Shown piece after piece: positions 6,120 to 8,491 of a stretch of 8,491 nt of DNA. The translations under genes and the position numbers were made by a program. The notes below the pieces were generated by a model, which did not search any database, was not told the origin of the DNA, and saw only the letters and a program-made list of their open reading frames with translations. This DNA is from Tannerella sp. (lineage in GTDB: Bacteria > Bacteroidota > Bacteroidia > Bacteroidales > Tannerellaceae). Location of the stretch: contig JAITPL010000032.1 of NCBI GenBank assembly GCA_031289445.1, forward strand, positions 1-8,491. Reading direction: 5' to 3'. How positions within the stretch are numbered: the first letter of the stretch is position 1; each line of letters starts with the position of its first letter.

Positions 6120-8491
6120 ATGAAATTGAAATCAGTATTTATCGCAAACATCCTGCTACTCGCAGTATTAACAGTCCCTGCTCAAGACCTTATTCGCGAG
6201 CCATATCCACTTGTAAGCGGTTCGTTTTCGGGCGTTCCGGTAGCTCAATCGCCCGACCCTCTGGTTGCATACCGCTGGGCAAATCCCCGACCGACGGACG
6301 ACCTGGAAATATATACCCTGAAGCCGCTCAAAGTACAGGTTGACAGTCCGGCAAACGCTACCGTAAACAATCCTTCATCGGTGAAGGTAAGCGGCGAATG
6401 CAATCTGATGTTCGACTTCGGACAGGTTAACGCGGCATGGTTCGAGTTTGATTCCGACAACCTTGACGGAGACATAGAACTTAGCATCAGCGAATACAAC
6501 GAGCCTGCCATACTCAACGCCGGAGCGCAAAACCCGATAAAAACCGCCAAACCCGTCCGCTACGGCAATACATGGCGGCTTGAACTGAACAAGGAACTCT
6601 ACGAAGGCGTCCGTTTTGCATGGATTCATATCCGCAAACTCAATCATCCCGCCGAAATTTCGTCCGCCCGACTGGTTTGCCAAATCAAACCGACCAACTA
6701 CGAAGGCAGTTTCGCCTGCAGCGATACCATGCTGACGCGGATATGGTACACCGGCGCTTACGACGTCAAACTCAACCTGTTGAAAGACTTCTACGGCGCC
6801 ATACTTATGGAACGCAGCGACCGGCACTCGTGGACCGGCGACGCTCATCCTTCGCAAGCGGCTTCGATGGTAGCTTTCGGCAACTACGACTTCGTCAAGG
6901 CCAACCTGCGCTATACATCCACCCAGTTCAACGGCATAGCAAGCTATTCGCTCTACTGGGCGCTTAGCCTGATTGACTATTACAACTATACCGGCGACAG
7001 GGAACTCTTTGACGAGATGCTGACCAACACCTGCGCCAAGCTGGATGCGGCTTACAAGCACTATGGAAGCAATCCCGGACTGTCCTTTTACGGTTGGGAC
7101 GAACGCATCGGAGCAGGTTTTGAAAATTCCGGCTGCACAGAATCGCAAAACGCCTACAGGATGCTGTCCATCCGGGCATGGAACGAGTACGGCGCGGCTC
7201 TCTCGCAAGCCGGATACACGCAACTGTCGGCCAAATACAGGCAATATGCGGAGGAGAAGATAGCTTTGTTGCGCAAGGACGCGGCTTGGGAAGCGCCACT
7301 GGGTGTTCATGCCGCCGCAGATGCAGTCAATGCAGGCTTTACCGACGGCGGCGAACAGGATAAACTGTGGAAAACAGCCTTTGCCGACCGCATGCAACGT
7401 GTGTCCTACTCGCCGTTCAACCAGTATTTCATCATTCAATCAATGTCGAGGATGCAGCGACACGCCGAAGCCTTGAATACCGTCGATGACTGCTGGGGAG
7501 GCCAGATACGCTACGGCGCAACGACATTCTTTGAGGTATTCCGTCCGTCGTGGAACGATATTTCACGACCTAACGACGCGCCGGTCAACAACCAGTGCGG
7601 ATACACCAGCCTGACACATCCGTGGAGTGCAGGCGTGACCAAGTGGCTCAGCGAGGAAGTATTGGGGGTAAAACCCTCTTCGCCTGGATTCGCAACCTTC
7701 ACATTTAAGCCATATCTGTCGGCCAAAATCACCTGGATAAAAGGAAGCGTTCCCACCTTGCACGGCATTATAAAAGTTGCATTCAATGCTTTGACCGGCG
7801 ACGGCGAAGTGTCTGTTCCGAGCGGCACAACGGCCACCGTCGGCATACCCAAAAGCGGTCGCACTGTCGTGTCCGTAAAATTCAAAGGCAAACAGGCTGC
7901 CGTAAAAGCCGGAGAAGACGACCGTTTCATCTATTATTCAGGTCTGATGGCAGGGAATCATCAAATAAAAGTCAAGTACAAAGGCTCGTTGCAGGCGGAC
8001 ATTGACGAGCCATTGACTTACGCAGGAGGAAGTCCGGCGCTTGAGGACGGCTCGACGCAAGGCAACTGGCAGGGAAAGTACGGAAGCAAAGGTTACATGT
8101 TTTTCAACTACGACAGCCTCAATAACCGCAGTTCCTTACCGGACTGGGCCGGAGAGCTGGTGATCAAGAAAGCCGGACATGCGCACTGGGCAAACAGCAC
8201 GTCGGACATTCGGGCATTGCCGACGGACATTCGGGCATTGTCGTCGTCGGACAAGGGCGCTGGCGAGCAGCAACGCAGTATCGGCGCCATCATTACCCGC
8301 GACCCCAATGCCTGCGACCAGACCATGACCGTTGACATACCAAGTCGCGCCGGCATTTCTTACAAGTTATCGCTTTATTTTGTGGACTGGGATTCGGAGG
8401 GACGCCGTTCGGCAATTGAGGTATTCGACCTGAGCAACATGAACCTGTTGATGCCTGTTTACATGGTGCGCGATTATGTAGGCGGGAAATA
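6120..8491 (+). CDS. Exported GH78-like hydrolase, 3' end beyond window
   Basis: Reads open from the ATG at 6120 to the window end: 790 complete codons plus two bases, with no stop, so the C-terminus is missing. The N-terminus is a signal peptide (MKLKSVFIANILLLAVLTVPA, probable cleavage before Gln22), so the product is exported. A beta-sandwich region with FDFGQVNAAWFEF (about residues 98-110) is typical of rhamnosidase N-domains. The six-hairpin catalytic domain spans roughly 200-540, with ERSDRHSWTGD (E231-D241), TTFFEVF (candidate base E472) and LTHPWSAG (H500). By alignment from the WTGD end, the usual acid Glu position holds D234, although E231 lies close by. C-terminal beta domains follow. 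The last (about 640-790) contains YFVDWDSEGRRSAIEVFDL, seen at the ends of large rhamnosidase-like proteins. It is not a close copy of the first hydrolase. Rhamnose specificity is inferred from the fold. Confidence 0.83.
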   Translation, partial: MKLKSVFIANILLLAVLTVPAQDLIREPYPLVSGSFSGVPVAQSPDPLVAYRWANPRPTDDLEIYTLKPLKVQVDSPANATVNNPSSVKVSGECNLMFDFGQVNAAWFEFDSDNLDGDIELSISEYNEPAILNAGAQNPIKTAKPVRYGNTWRLELNKELYEGVRFAWIHIRKLNHPAEISSARLVCQIKPTNYEGSFACSDTMLTRIWYTGAYDVKLNLLKDFYGAILMERSDRHSWTGDAHPSQAASMVAFGNYDFVKANLRYTSTQFNGIASYSLYWALSLIDYYNYTGDRELFDEMLTNTCAKLDAAYKHYGSNPGLSFYGWDERIGAGFENSGCTESQNAYRMLSIRAWNEYGAALSQAGYTQLSAKYRQYAEEKIALLRKDAAWEAPLGVHAAADAVNAGFTDGGEQDKLWKTAFADRMQRVSYSPFNQYFIIQSMSRMQRHAEALNTVDDCWGGQIRYGATTFFEVFRPSWNDISRPNDAPVNNQCGYTSLTHPWSAGVTKWLSEEVLGVKPSSPGFATFTFKPYLSAKITWIKGSVPTLHGIIKVAFNALTGDGEVSVPSGTTATVGIPKSGRTVVSVKFKGKQAAVKAGEDDRFIYYSGLMAGNHQIKVKYKGSLQADIDEPLTYAGGSPALEDGSTQGNWQGKYGSKGYMFFNYDSLNNRSSLPDWAGELVIKKAGHAHWANSTSDIRALPTDIRALSSSDKGAGEQQRSIGAIITRDPNACDQTMTVDIPSRAGISYKLSLYFVDWDSEGRRSAIEVFDLSNMNLLMPVYMVRDYVGGK
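8203..8240 (+). repeat. In-frame 21-bp tandem duplication inside the second hydrolase
   Basis: The 17-base string CGGACATTCGGGCATTG occurs at 8203-8219 and again at 8224-8240, a 21-bp period (seven codons) giving SDIRALPTDIRAL in the protein. A further CGGACA follows at 8248. The insertion lies in what looks like a surface loop of the C-terminal domain, between HWANST and the GAIITRDPNACDQ stretch. It is not palindromic like the intergenic array, though it shares its 21-bp period and the short string GACGGACAT with the first array unit. Confidence 0.75.

Noticed and set aside
6375..7439. Long - strand open frame (354 codons) opposite the second hydrolase
   Set aside because: It is antisense to a gene with clear signal peptide and hydrolase motifs, its translation resembles no family I know, and such shadows are common opposite GC-richer coding DNA.

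Overview
The window looks like a Bacteroidota (probably Bacteroidales) genome. The grounds are a TAnnTTTG-type -7 promoter element at the left end, A-rich start regions without clear Shine-Dalgarno sites, exported glycoside hydrolases of the rhamnosidase (GH78-like) type, and a remnant resembling the IS1595/ISXO2-type transposases common in that phylum. This is inference from sequence character; no taxonomic marker gene is present. All supported genes lie on the + strand.

Layout: (1) 1-208, a promoter followed by a decayed, still in-frame N-terminal piece of an IS1595-like transposase carrying two small inverted repeats. (2) 209-2524, an exported GH78-like alpha-L-rhamnosidase. (3) 2549-5656, three tightly packed genes (gaps of 24, 1 and 8 bases). 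They encode a corrinoid protein (MtaC-like), a zinc-dependent methanol:corrinoid methyltransferase (MtaB-like, with the Glu/Cys/Cys metal ligands in place) and a UroD-fold methyltransferase (MtaA/MtbA relative with an altered metal motif). (4) 5657-6119, a gene-free stretch filled by ten exact 42-bp tandem units. Each unit contains two 15-bp palindromes set 21 bp apart, and the array runs up to the next start codon. (5) 6120 to the window end, a second exported GH78-like hydrolase, cut off by the window edge.

How the genes could work together: the spacing suggests that the first hydrolase and the three methyltransferase genes form one transcription unit. A coherent hypothesis is that the exported enzymes strip rhamnose from a pectin-like or otherwise decorated glycan. 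The cytoplasmic MtaB/MtaC/UroD trio would then capture one-carbon units set free from the same material, either methanol from methyl esters or methyl groups of O-methylated sugars or a related donor. Methyl would pass through cob(I)alamin to an unknown acceptor, with tetrahydrofolate the likeliest in a bacterium. No corrinoid reductive activase, transporter or regulator gene is present here.

The two most notable signals are the methanol-type corrinoid methyltransferase cassette inside a glycan-degradation locus, and the 21-bp-phased palindrome array. In the array the palindromic symmetry is kept while the arm sequences change.
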